Notes under the pieces: model-generated
What the model saw: the letters and a program-made list of their open reading frames with translations, nothing else
Told to the model about the DNA's origin: nothing
Database searches by the model: none
Shown here: piece by piece, positions 7,322 to 14,005 of the stretch
Numbering within the stretch: position 1 is the stretch's first letter
How the letters are laid out: every line of letters begins with the position of its first letter
Source: an uncultured Chlorobiota bacterium
Lineage (GTDB): Bacteria; Bacteroidota; Kapaibacteriia; OLB7
DNA: 14,005 nt
Direction of reading: 5' to 3'
Assembly (NCBI GenBank): GCA_946481475.1
Contig: CAMLOB010000030.1
Location: forward strand, 1 to 14,005
Translations under genes and position numbers: made by a program

Positions 7322-7590
7322 GGCAAACGTGCATGGTTGATGTGCCTGTGGGAACTCCCGGATCAACACCCCTTCCCTCTATCGGTTACGCCGGTTTCCG
7401 GTGAGCCATCTCAAGTGATTCGGTGAAGTGCCGGAGCAAGCATGAGACAAGGAGAGGAGAAAAGCATAACAGCCGTTCCGGTCGAAACTTCTACCTTTCC
7501 CGGATCGTAGGGGCGCGCCGTTGCAGTCTTGCGTCACCGGCGCGACCGGTATTCATTCATCAACAGGCGATCATCAACACTCAGGGAACT
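7322..7590. promoter_or_regulatory. Divergent intergenic region between the T9SS cargo gene and the ABC operon
   Basis: These 269 bp must hold promoters for both directions, but I see no convincing -35/-10 or TTTG/TAnnTTTG pair. On the plus strand TACCTTTC (7492-7499) is a one-mismatch TAnnTTTG. A perfect 7-bp inverted repeat CGCGCCG/CGGCGCG (7514-7520 and 7538-7544, 17-nt loop) lies 46 nt upstream of the ABC start and could form a leader hairpin. No small gene or RNA is recognisable. Confidence 0.35.
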
Positions 7591-8550
7591 ATGATCCGTG
7601 CCGAACATCTTCACAAGTATTTCTCCGGCGTCCACGCCGTCGACGACCTCTCGCTCGAGGTGCGACGCGGAGAGATCTTCGGTCTTCTCGGTCCGAACGG
7701 TGCCGGGAAATCGACGACGATCCGCATGATCGTCGACATCATCCAGCCCGACAGCGGGCGCATTACCTACGACGAAAAGGAGTTCAGCGATGAGGTGCGC
7801 AGAATGATCGGCTATCTTCCCGAAGAGAGGGGACTCTATCAGAAAGCGATGATCGGGGAGATGATTCAGTACTTCGGTCGCCTGCGCGGACTCGATCCGT
7901 CGGTCGCCGATGAACGGATTGCGGGTTGGCTGGAACGGTTCGGACTTGAGGGGAGCCGGAAAAGGAAGATCGAGGAATTGTCCAAGGGGAACCAGCAGAA
8001 AGTGCAGATCATCATCGCCCTGTTGCACGAACCGGAATATGTGATTCTGGACGAACCTTCCTCCGGACTCGATCCGGTCAACCAGGAGCTGCTGCGGGAG
8101 GTGGTCTCGGAGTTGAGAAGCCAGGGACGGGCGATCATCTATTCCACACACCAGATGGATCTGGCCGAGCGGCTCTGCGACCGGATTGCCCTGATCAACC
8201 GGGGACGCGTCGTGCTGGAAGGGGAGGTGGAGAGCGTCCGGCAGGAACATGGGGCCAACACCGTGATCCTTGAATATGAAGGGGATGGAGCCTTCCTGAA
8301 AACGCTCCCCCCCGTGGTCGAGGGGAGAGTGGACGGAAATCGTGCGGAACTGGTTCTGGATGAAGGGGCTGAGATCAACGATCTCTTTGCCGGGATCGGA
8401 GAACGGATCCGGGTCGGACGGATCGAACGGGTGCGCCCCTCGCTCAATTCCATTTTTATCCGGACGGTCGGCGAGGCCAATGCACCGAAAGAGATGTTGA
8501 AAATCAGCGAAGAACAGGGTCAGGTAAATCACGACGGGAGGGAATCATGA
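7591..8550 (+). CDS. ABC transporter ATP-binding protein, NatA-type
   Basis: 319-residue cytoplasmic ATPase that would drive the permease encoded directly downstream. Motifs: Walker A GPNGAGKS (34-41); an LPEERGLYQ segment in place of the ordinary Q-loop (76-84), common in NatA-like ATPases; signature LSKGNQQ (130-136); Walker B VILDEP (151-156); D-loop SSGLD (157-161); H-loop His187. A ~90-residue C-terminal region follows the ATPase domain, as in the COG4152/NatA group. I chose ATG 7591 (MIRAEHLHKYF) since it is the normal N-terminus; AGGGA lies 4 nt upstream. The frame is open to 7423 but that part is not family-like. The stop overlaps the next start (ATGA). Known: relatives export Na+ (B. 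subtilis NatAB) or peptides/drugs; the substrate here is not determined by sequence. Confidence 0.93.
   Translation: MIRAEHLHKYFSGVHAVDDLSLEVRRGEIFGLLGPNGAGKSTTIRMIVDIIQPDSGRITYDEKEFSDEVRRMIGYLPEERGLYQKAMIGEMIQYFGRLRGLDPSVADERIAGWLERFGLEGSRKRKIEELSKGNQQKVQIIIALLHEPEYVILDEPSSGLDPVNQELLREVVSELRSQGRAIIYSTHQMDLAERLCDRIALINRGRVVLEGEVESVRQEHGANTVILEYEGDGAFLKTLPPVVEGRVDGNRAELVLDEGAEINDLFAGIGERIRVGRIERVRPSLNSIFIRTVGEANAPKEMLKISEEQGQVNHDGRES
8536..8542 (+). promoter_or_regulatory. Shine-Dalgarno site of the ABC permease gene
   Basis: GGGAGGG lies 4 nt before ATG 8547 and inside the end of the ATPase gene, consistent with translational coupling through the ATGA overlap. Confidence 0.75.
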
Positions 8551-9833
8551 GTCGCAGCAGAATATTGACCATCGCCCGTTGGGAGTTCCTTCAGAAAGTC
8601 CGGTCGAAAAGTTTTGTCCTCTCGCTGGTCCTCCTTCCGGTGATGATTCTCGCCTTCGGCTTCCTCCCGTCGCTTCTGGTCAATCAGGGACCCGGGGAGA
8701 CCCAGCGGATCGGGATCATCGATCTGACCGATGCCTACGCGCTCCCCCTTTCGCTTGAACTGGAGTCGGGAAAGAAACTCGATGACGGCTCTCCCGTCTG
8801 GACCGCAATCATTTATGCCGATACGGCTGCATCGACCGATTCCCTTTTTGCCCATGCGGATGCTGATGCCCGTGAGGAAGTCACCGAAGGGTTTCTGGAG
8901 ATCAGGGGGAGCGAGGCCGATCCGGAGTTTATCTGGCGGAGTCCGAACCTGACCGATCTTCACGTTGCCGAGGTGCTGGATGCCGCCGTTCAGACCGTGG
9001 TGACCGAGCGGCGGATAAAGGAGTCGGGGGTCGACGCGGCCGAGTATGCCCGGCTGACGACGCCGGTGGAGATCGATGAGCGGAAATTGACGGACGAAGG
9101 GGAAGACAAAGCCGATGCGGGAGAGGAGTTCCTGACGAAGTTCTTTTCGGCCTTCGTCGGCATCATTCTCTTCATGATCCTGATCATGACCACCGGACAG
9201 TCGCTGGTGCGGGGACTGGTCGAGGAGAAGTCGAACAGGATCATGGAGATACTTGTCGGGTCGGCGACTCCGGCGGAACTGATGTGGGGGAAACTGATCG
9301 GGCTGAGCGGACTGGGGTTGACGCAGGTTTTCGCCTGGGGAGTTCTCGGAGGGGCCGGCCTCCTCTTCATCTCTTCGTCCGGCACGGTTTCGGCCGATGC
9401 GCTCACCGGCGTCCTCTCGACGCTCCCTCTGGTCCTTCTGTATCTGGTCCTCGGCTATGTCCTCTTTGCGGCGATCTTCGTCGGAGCCGGTTCTCTGGTC
9501 ACCACCGAGCAGGAGGCGCAGTTCGTGACGCAGTACCTGACGATGATTCTGGTGGCACCTCTCGCCTTTGCCATTGTGGTGATCCAGGATCCGAACGCCG
9601 GATATCTCGAAGCGCTCAGCTACATCCCCTTCCTGACGCCGACGTTGATGATGCTCCGCATCGTTGTGCAGATGCCGTCGGTCTGGACGATTATCGGGAC
9701 TACGCTTGTGCTGATCGTCTCAACGATTGCGGTCACCTGGGCTGCTGCGAAGATCTTCCGGACGGCGATTCTCCTCTACGGCAAACGCCCCAGCGTCCGC
9801 GAAGTCGTCCGCTGGCTGCGAGTCAGGGAATAA
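8547..9833 (+). CDS. ABC-2 type transporter permease, NatB-like
   Basis: 428-residue inner-membrane protein, the partner of the ATPase encoded upstream (4-bp ATGA overlap). Visible: a cytoplasmic N-terminus (ILTIARWEFLQKVRSKSF); transmembrane segment ~23-45; a large hydrophilic, presumably extracytoplasmic, domain ~46-195; then about five more hydrophobic segments (~197-220, 247-275, 287-315, 328-347, 378-404). The family motif GLVEEKSNRIMEILVGSATPAELMWGKLIG (split: 224-235 and 236-253) follows the second membrane segment, as in ABC-2/NatB proteins (COG1668). Length and topology are normal for the family. Known: members export Na+ or other small substrates; the substrate cannot be told from sequence. 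The gene ends 81 bp from the convergent lspA, with an inverted repeat between them. Confidence 0.93.
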   Translation: MSRSRILTIARWEFLQKVRSKSFVLSLVLLPVMILAFGFLPSLLVNQGPGETQRIGIIDLTDAYALPLSLELESGKKLDDGSPVWTAIIYADTAASTDSLFAHADADAREEVTEGFLEIRGSEADPEFIWRSPNLTDLHVAEVLDAAVQTVVTERRIKESGVDAAEYARLTTPVEIDERKLTDEGEDKADAGEEFLTKFFSAFVGIILFMILIMTTGQSLVRGLVEEKSNRIMEILVGSATPAELMWGKLIGLSGLGLTQVFAWGVLGGAGLLFISSSGTVSADALTGVLSTLPLVLLYLVLGYVLFAAIFVGAGSLVTTEQEAQFVTQYLTMILVAPLAFAIVVIQDPNAGYLEALSYIPFLTPTLMMLRIVVQMPSVWTIIGTTLVLIVSTIAVTWAAAKIFRTAILLYGKRPSVREVVRWLRVRE

Positions 9834-9834
9834 C

Positions 9835-9910
9835 CTTTGTGACTTCTTCGTACTCTTTGTGTCCGCCGCGGCGGGTGGTGATTTACCACAAAGACACAAA
9901 GAGCACAAAG
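9835..9910. terminator. CACAAAG-word inverted repeat filling a convergent spacer; probable bidirectional terminator
   Basis: Three CACAAAG words (9887-9893, 9895-9901, 9904-9910) face two inverted copies CTTTGTG (9835-9841, 9855-9861). CTCTTTGTGTC (9853-9863) pairs perfectly with GACACAAAGAG (9893-9903), and the outer 7-mers also pair around an 11-nt bulge. Between the arms is a 12-bp palindrome CCGCCGCGGCGG (9863-9874). The element takes up 76 of the 80 bp between the stops of the ABC permease gene and lspA. There is no long U-run, so a terminator role is inferred from position and folding. Confidence 0.65.
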
Positions 9911-9913
9911 AAT

Positions 9914-10780
9914 TCAGTCGAAGGAAGTGGAGTCGGAGCTGCCGGAGTCGCTTGATCCGGAGTCGCTCCAGCCGCTGTCGCCGGAGGAAGATTGTGTGGA
10001 GTCGGAGTCGTTGAAACGGGAGTGGGAACCTCCGTCGTAGTGGGTGGCATCACCTTCGGATGAGTGGTGTTCCCGGTCGTGATCGTCGTCTCCGGAAGGA
10101 CGATTCTCCTCTCCCCCCGGATAGGTCACCTGATGGATCATCATCCCTCCGGTCACCGTGTCGTCGATGCCGGGAGACTCTTCATCCCGCCGGTCTCTTC
10201 CCTCATTCTTCTTCGCCTCTTCCCGCTCCTTTCTCTCCTTCACCATCCGCTCATATTTCGGATAGAAGATCAGAAGAAGAACGATACCGACCGAGACGGC
10301 CGCATCGGCGATGTTGAAGACGTAGAACCGGTCGTGGAGTCGACCGAAGATCGTGATGTCGGGAATGTCGACATCGATGAAGTCGACCACCTTCCCCCTG
10401 AACAGGGGAGCGTAGCCGTAGAAGAGACCGTAGAAGACCCGGTCGATCAGGTTGCCGACCGCCCCGCCGAGGATCATCGCCAGTGCGATGTGGAATCCGC
10501 CGATCTCCGAGTCGCGGGATTTGCGGAGCAGGTGGACCAGAAAGATCGCCGCCCCGATCGAGAAGAGACCGAGAAGGAGGGGCATGCCGAAGTCCAGACC
10601 GAAGGCCATACCGGGATTCTCAACAAAGGTGAAGCGAAGAACATCTCCGATCACCGGTATGCTCTGTCCGAGATACATCCCCTCGTGATGTATCCCGAAC
10701 AGGCTGAATCCTTTCACCGCCATTTTTGTGGCCTGGTCGATCAGAACGAGCAGTGCCGAGAAAGCGAGCAGTTTGCGCAC
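9914..10780 (-). CDS. lspA: Lipoprotein signal peptidase (signal peptidase II, LspA) with long C-terminal tail
   Basis: Inner-membrane aspartyl protease that cleaves the signal peptide of prolipoproteins after Cys lipidation. 288 residues versus the usual 160-200. Visible: LIDQATKMAV in the first membrane segment, VENPGMAFG (53-61), GNLIDR with catalytic Asp113, KVVDFIDV (130-137), and FNIADAAVSVG with catalytic Asp159; four hydrophobic segments ending near residue 173. Beyond the catalytic core is a charged linker (KERKEREEAKKNEGRDRRDEE) and a ~85-residue tail rich in Asp, Ser, Gly and His ending in SDSGSS-type repeats. The tail would lie in the cytoplasm by the family topology. The start is GTG 10780, supported by AGAGGA 5 nt upstream and the standard MRKLLAFSALLVLIDQ beginning. 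It starts 12 nt after the stop of the DksA-like gene, so the two are probably co-transcribed. Confidence 0.95.
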   Translation of the reverse strand: MRKLLAFSALLVLIDQATKMAVKGFSLFGIHHEGMYLGQSIPVIGDVLRFTFVENPGMAFGLDFGMPLLLGLFSIGAAIFLVHLLRKSRDSEIGGFHIALAMILGGAVGNLIDRVFYGLFYGYAPLFRGKVVDFIDVDIPDITIFGRLHDRFYVFNIADAAVSVGIVLLLIFYPKYERMVKERKEREEAKKNEGRDRRDEESPGIDDTVTGGMMIHQVTYPGGEENRPSGDDDHDREHHSSEGDATHYDGGSHSRFNDSDSTQSSSGDSGWSDSGSSDSGSSDSTSFD

Positions 10781-10785
10781 GTGGT

Positions 10786-10791
10786 TCCTCT
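10786..10791 (-). promoter_or_regulatory. Shine-Dalgarno site that supports the GTG start of lspA
   Basis: On the minus strand AGAGGA is followed by ACCAC and then GTG. The site lies in the 12-nt gap between the DksA-like stop and lspA and decides for the GTG start; there is no competing ATG that keeps the first membrane segment. Confidence 0.75.
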
Positions 10792-10792
10792 G

Positions 10793-11689
10793 TTATTCTT
10801 CCTCTTCGCCGAAGGTCTCGATAAAGTGCTTTCCCGGAATGCAGGGCTTCGACGTGTTTTTATAGACCGTGCAGACCTGCGTGACCGGGACGGCCATCAG
10901 GCGTCGGCTGTCGAGTTGCAGACCGCAGATGCGGCAGATGCCGAAGTTCTCGTGCTGTATGCGGAGCAACGCTTCGTCCAGCTTCTTGATGTAGTCGCTT
11001 GTCCGCTGCGCCTGAAGGAAGGTCTTCTCCCGCTCCATCGCATCGGTCCCCTGCTCGGCCATGTGGAGCGAGTAGGTGTTGTCCTCGGCCCCCTCGTTTG
11101 CGGCCATCTCCCGAAGCTGTTCTCCCAGCTCCTCCAGCTCCCGAACGTTGTTCTCGCGGATGGAGTGGATCATTTCGCTGAACTTTGCCAGCTCCTTCTT
11201 CGAGAAGGGGGCATTCGTAGCGGTTCCGGTGGAAGGGGAGAACGCGGTCTTCGGCAGTTCCTTCATGGTCGCTTTCACCGCTGTGGGCGTCAGCTTCTTT
11301 TTCTTGACCGGAGTTTTCTTCCTGAGCGGAGCGGGGGCCGCTGCCGTCGGCTTCGGAGCAGGGGCCGGCGCTGCAGCCTTCTTTGCCGGTGGGCTCTTCT
11401 TCGTTGCTGATTTCGTCGTTGATTTCTTCACGCTTTTATTTGCCGTTGCTTTCTTTGTCGATTTCGTTCCGGATGCCGGGGATGTTCCCCCCTTACCGGA
11501 TTTCTTTGTTGTTGTGGAAGCTTTCGTTGCACGTGTCGGCGCAGCTTTCTTTGCAGCCGAAGTCGCGGCCGTACTCTTCTTCTTTGATGCCGCTGTTTTC
11601 TTCTCTCCCTTCTTCTCCGCTTTCTTCGTTGTCTTCTTTGAAGCCGTTCGAGTTGACGCTTTTTTCGTCGCTTTCTTTGCTGCTGCCAT
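10793..11689 (-). CDS. TraR/DksA-family protein with long Lys/Ala-rich histone-H1-like N-terminal tail
   Basis: 298 residues in two parts. Residues 1-~135 are low-complexity and very basic (repeated AKKA, TKKA, KKST words with Pro/Ala stretches), like bacterial histone-H1-like tails. Residues ~160-298 are a DksA-type module: a coiled coil (~163-245) with tip region TYSLHMAEQGTDAMEREK, then a zinc-ribbon-like end with Cys252, Cys255, Cys273 and Cys283. Known: DksA/TraR proteins insert the coiled coil into the secondary channel of RNA polymerase and change initiation, often with ppGpp. Odd: the canonical spacing is C-x2-C-x17-C-x2-C; here the last interval is x9 (CTVYKNTSKPC), so the zinc site is degenerate, as in many Bacteroidota relatives. 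The start ATG 11689 has GGAGG 7 nt upstream. It lies between ileS (48 nt) and lspA (12 nt). I infer nucleic-acid binding by the tail. Confidence 0.88.
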   Translation of the reverse strand: MAAAKKATKKASTRTASKKTTKKAEKKGEKKTAASKKKSTAATSAAKKAAPTRATKASTTTKKSGKGGTSPASGTKSTKKATANKSVKKSTTKSATKKSPPAKKAAAPAPAPKPTAAAPAPLRKKTPVKKKKLTPTAVKATMKELPKTAFSPSTGTATNAPFSKKELAKFSEMIHSIRENNVRELEELGEQLREMAANEGAEDNTYSLHMAEQGTDAMEREKTFLQAQRTSDYIKKLDEALLRIQHENFGICRICGLQLDSRRLMAVPVTQVCTVYKNTSKPCIPGKHFIETFGEEEE

Positions 11690-11696
11690 TCTCGTG

Positions 11697-11701
11697 CCTC
11701 C
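11697..11701 (-). promoter_or_regulatory. Shine-Dalgarno site of the DksA-like gene
   Basis: GGAGG on the minus strand, 7 nt before ATG 11689, in the 48-nt gap after ileS. It is among the clearest ribosome binding sites in the window and fixes the start ahead of the basic tail. Confidence 0.75.
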
Positions 11702-11737
11702 GCTCCTGAAATGGTTGCTGTAAAAGACCTGTATGAA

Positions 11738-14005
11738 TTAATCTTCCATCCGTCTCAACCCGATGCGGCCGTAAAGCCGATCCTTCTCGATTTCAACCCT
11801 CTCACCCTCAAGGGATGGATCGTGCGAAAATTCCTTTGCCAGTGTTTCGGACATGATGTAGCTCTGCTGCGATTCGAGTGCCGAGGCCAGTTCGTCCTGA
11901 TCCGTAGCATAGAGCAGGCGGATTCTGTCGGTCACTTCCAGACCGGAGTCTTTCCGGAGTTTCTGGACGTGGTTGACGAATTCCCGGGCAAGTCCCTCGG
12001 CCCGCAGTTCGACGTCAAGCTCCGTATCCAGCGCCACGGTGATCGTCCCCTCGGCTGCAACGAGCCATCCCTCGATATCCTCGTGGATGATCTCGATGTC
12101 GTCGATATGCAGTTCAAATCCGTCGCCGTCGGCACGGATCACCAGTTCGTTCTTCTGCTGCAGCTCGCGAACCTCGCGGCTGGACATGCCGTTGATCGCG
12201 GCGGCCACCCGCTTGGCGTCCTTGCCGAACTTCGGACCGATCGACTTGAAGTTCGGCTTCGCGCCGATCTTCACGATCTCCGACTCCTGGTCGGCTCCGA
12301 TATATTCCACCCTCTTGACGTTCAGCTCTTCGGTGATGATCTCCTCGACCTGCCGGAAGTCGTTCTGCTCCTGCTGGTTGGAGACCGCGATCAGGATGCG
12401 TCGCAGCGGCTGGCGGACTTTCCGGAGGATCGGATCGACTTTCTTGCCGGCCTCCTCTCGCAGACTCAGCGCCAGGGTCACCACCGTCTGCGCCCGCTGC
12501 ATCCGCCTCTCCAGTCCCTCATCGATCCGGCTCTCGTCCGGTTCGGGAATAAGGGCCAGGTGAACGGATTCGGTCTCCTCAAGTTTCGCCGTGCCGTTCA
12601 GCGCGCCGTAGATCCGCTCGGAGAGGAAGGGGGCCAGCGGGGCCATCATCTTCGCAACCGTCAGAAGCGATTCGTACAACGTCTGATAGGCGGCCAGCTT
12701 GTCTTCGGACATCTCTCCCTTCCAGAAACGACGGCGGTTGCGCCGGACGTACCAGTTGGAGAGATGCTCGACGGTGAATTCCTGCACCAGACGCATCGCC
12801 CGCGTCGGGTCCATGTTCTCCATGTGATGCGCATACTGCCGGAGCGTGGTGTTCAGCACCGAGAGTATCCACCGGTCAAGCTCGGTCCGGTTCTCCATCG
12901 GAACCGGCGGCTCGGTGTAGGTGAATCCGTCGATGTTGGCGTACATCGCAAAAAACTTGTATGTGTTCTCCAGAGCGCGGAAGAAGTCCGAGATCACCAC
13001 TTTGAGCAGATCCTCTTCCCGGAAGGAGAGGGGAGTCCACGCGGGGGAGGCGGTAATCATGTACCATCGGATCGCATCGGCTCCGTGCGTGTCCAGCAGA
13101 CCGAACGGATCGATCACGTTGCCGCGCGACTTCGACATCTTCTTTCCCGTGTCGTCCAGCACCAGATCGTTCACCAGTACGCTCCGGAAGGCGACCGAGC
13201 CGAAGAGTCCGGTGGCGATGGCGTGGAGCGTGTAGAACCATCCCCGCGTCTGATCCACCCCTTCGCAGATATAGTCGGCGGGAAAATGTCGCTCGAACTT
13301 CTCCTTGTTCTCGAACGGATAGTGCCACTGTGCGAAGGGCATCGAGCCGGAATCGAACCAGACGTCGATCAACTCGGGTGTGCGCCGGTAAGTCTTTCCG
13401 TCGCGACGGAACACGACCTTGTCGACAAAGGGTTTGTGCAGGTCGATCTCCACTCCGGCTTCACTTACCGGAACGAGCGAACCGTCAACTTCCAGTTCTC
13501 CCTCTTTCAGCTCCGCCACCGATCCGACGGCGAACATATCGCTCGGGTCTTCCTCGTTTACCCAGATCGGCAGCGGGGTTCCCCAGTACCGGTCACGCGA
13601 GAGCGACCAGTCCTTGTTCTCCTCCAGCCAGTTCCCGAAGCGTCCCGAACCGATCTCCTCCGGCTGCCAGCGGATCGTGTTGTTCCCCTCGATCATTTCC
13701 CCGACAAAATCCGTCGTCCTGACGTACCACGAGTCGCGCGCGTAGTAGATCAGCGGATTGTCGCATCGCCAGCAGTGGGGATAGCTGTGGAGATAATCCT
13801 TTGCGTAGTGGTGAACCAGTCCCCGTTCCTTCAGGTTGATGACGATATCCTTGTCGGCCCCTTCTTCCTCAAGATTGTCGAAGCGGACGGTCTTGACCAT
13901 CCGTCCGCCAAAGGGTCCGGCCGCATCGGTGAAGCGGCCTCCGGAGGTGACCGGCTGGATCACCGGCAGATCGTATACCCGGGAGACTTCATAGTCGTCC
14001 TGACC
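11738..14005 (-). CDS. ileS: Isoleucyl-tRNA synthetase, type 2, 5' partial (C-terminal 755 residues)
   Basis: Charges tRNA-Ile with isoleucine in the cytoplasm. The frame is open to the window edge and starts inside the CP1 editing domain (GQDDYEVSRVYDLPVIQPV), so the HIGH motif and roughly the first 300 residues lie outside. Visible: SYPHCWRCDNPLIYYARDSW (74-93), GRFGNWLEENKDWSLSRDRY (121-140) with WGTPLPIW next, FDSGSMPFAQWHYPF, EGVDQTRGWFYTL, and the ATP-binding KMSKSRGN at 289-296. An anticodon-binding helical domain follows (VEHLSNWYVRRNRRRFW), then a C-terminal region like DUF5915. The YPHCWRC, DWSLSRDRYWG and RRNRRRFW wording and the lack of the C-terminal zinc finger of E. coli IleRS point to type 2, the eukaryote-like form known for natural resistance to mupirocin. 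It is the first visible gene of the ileS - dksA-like - lspA run, an order seen in other Bacteroidota. Confidence 0.97.
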   Translation of the reverse strand, partial: GQDDYEVSRVYDLPVIQPVTSGGRFTDAAGPFGGRMVKTVRFDNLEEEGADKDIVINLKERGLVHHYAKDYLHSYPHCWRCDNPLIYYARDSWYVRTTDFVGEMIEGNNTIRWQPEEIGSGRFGNWLEENKDWSLSRDRYWGTPLPIWVNEEDPSDMFAVGSVAELKEGELEVDGSLVPVSEAGVEIDLHKPFVDKVVFRRDGKTYRRTPELIDVWFDSGSMPFAQWHYPFENKEKFERHFPADYICEGVDQTRGWFYTLHAIATGLFGSVAFRSVLVNDLVLDDTGKKMSKSRGNVIDPFGLLDTHGADAIRWYMITASPAWTPLSFREEDLLKVVISDFFRALENTYKFFAMYANIDGFTYTEPPVPMENRTELDRWILSVLNTTLRQYAHHMENMDPTRAMRLVQEFTVEHLSNWYVRRNRRRFWKGEMSEDKLAAYQTLYESLLTVAKMMAPLAPFLSERIYGALNGTAKLEETESVHLALIPEPDESRIDEGLERRMQRAQTVVTLALSLREEAGKKVDPILRKVRQPLRRILIAVSNQQEQNDFRQVEEIITEELNVKRVEYIGADQESEIVKIGAKPNFKSIGPKFGKDAKRVAAAINGMSSREVRELQQKNELVIRADGDGFELHIDDIEIIHEDIEGWLVAAEGTITVALDTELDVELRAEGLAREFVNHVQKLRKDSGLEVTDRIRLLYATDQDELASALESQQSYIMSETLAKEFSHDPSLEGERVEIEKDRLYGRIGLRRMED

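Noticed and set aside
10064..11410. A 448-residue plus-strand open frame opposite lspA and the DksA-like gene
   Set aside because: It spans two clear minus-strand genes and is rich in Asp, Val and Arg, as expected for an antisense shadow.
11076..11723. A 215-residue Phe/Ala/Val-rich plus-strand frame resembling a membrane protein
   Set aside because: The hydrophobic look is the complement of the Lys/Ala-rich tail codons of the DksA-like gene, not a real membrane protein.

Overview
The window looks like chromosomal DNA of a moderately GC-rich member of the Bacteroidota/Chlorobi side of the FCB group (Ignavibacteria or Kapabacteria-like; I cannot choose from sequence alone). The reasons are two large secreted proteins that end in type IX secretion system (T9SS) type A sorting domains, the gene order ileS - TraR/DksA-like - lspA, a short [13 protein letters not shown] QueF, and Shine-Dalgarno sites in front of some genes but not others. 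No phage, plasmid, IS or CRISPR signature is visible. Most of the window is housekeeping and cell-surface content.

Layout. (1) 96-3656 (+): a very large T9SS cargo protein with a clear C-terminal sorting domain but no signal peptide; an in-frame TAG lies just upstream, so its 5' end is missing, frameshifted or interrupted. A strong intrinsic terminator follows. (2) 3778-4878 (+): purN (purine synthesis) and queF (queuosine precursor synthesis), 123 bp apart. (3) 4868-5094: three consecutive families of short tandem repeats filling the convergent spacer; the first repeat unit supplies the stop codon of queF. (4) 5099-7321 (-): a second T9SS cargo with a beta-propeller-like region, an Ig/PKD-like region, a cohesin-like region and a sorting domain. 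(5) 7591-9833 (+): a two-gene ABC exporter of the NatA/NatB type, overlapping by ATGA and divergent from the previous gene. (6) 9835-9910: an inverted-repeat element built from CACAAAG words, filling the convergent spacer and probably a two-way terminator. (7) 9914-14005 (-): an apparent operon ileS (5' partial, type 2 IleRS) - TraR/DksA-like protein with a long lysine/alanine-rich histone-H1-like N-terminal tail - lspA (lipoprotein signal peptidase) with a long Asp/Ser/His-rich C-terminal tail.

How the parts relate. The two T9SS cargos would be exported by Sec and then placed on the surface or released by the T9SS, whose own components are not in this window. The ileS-dksA-lspA cluster joins translation, transcription control and lipoprotein maturation and appears co-transcribed (gaps of 48 and 12 nt). 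I found no clear undescribed multi-gene system. The items most worth a second look are the heptad repeat block at the end of queF, the CACAAAG inverted repeat, the basic-tailed DksA-like protein with a degenerate zinc site, and the tailed LspA.
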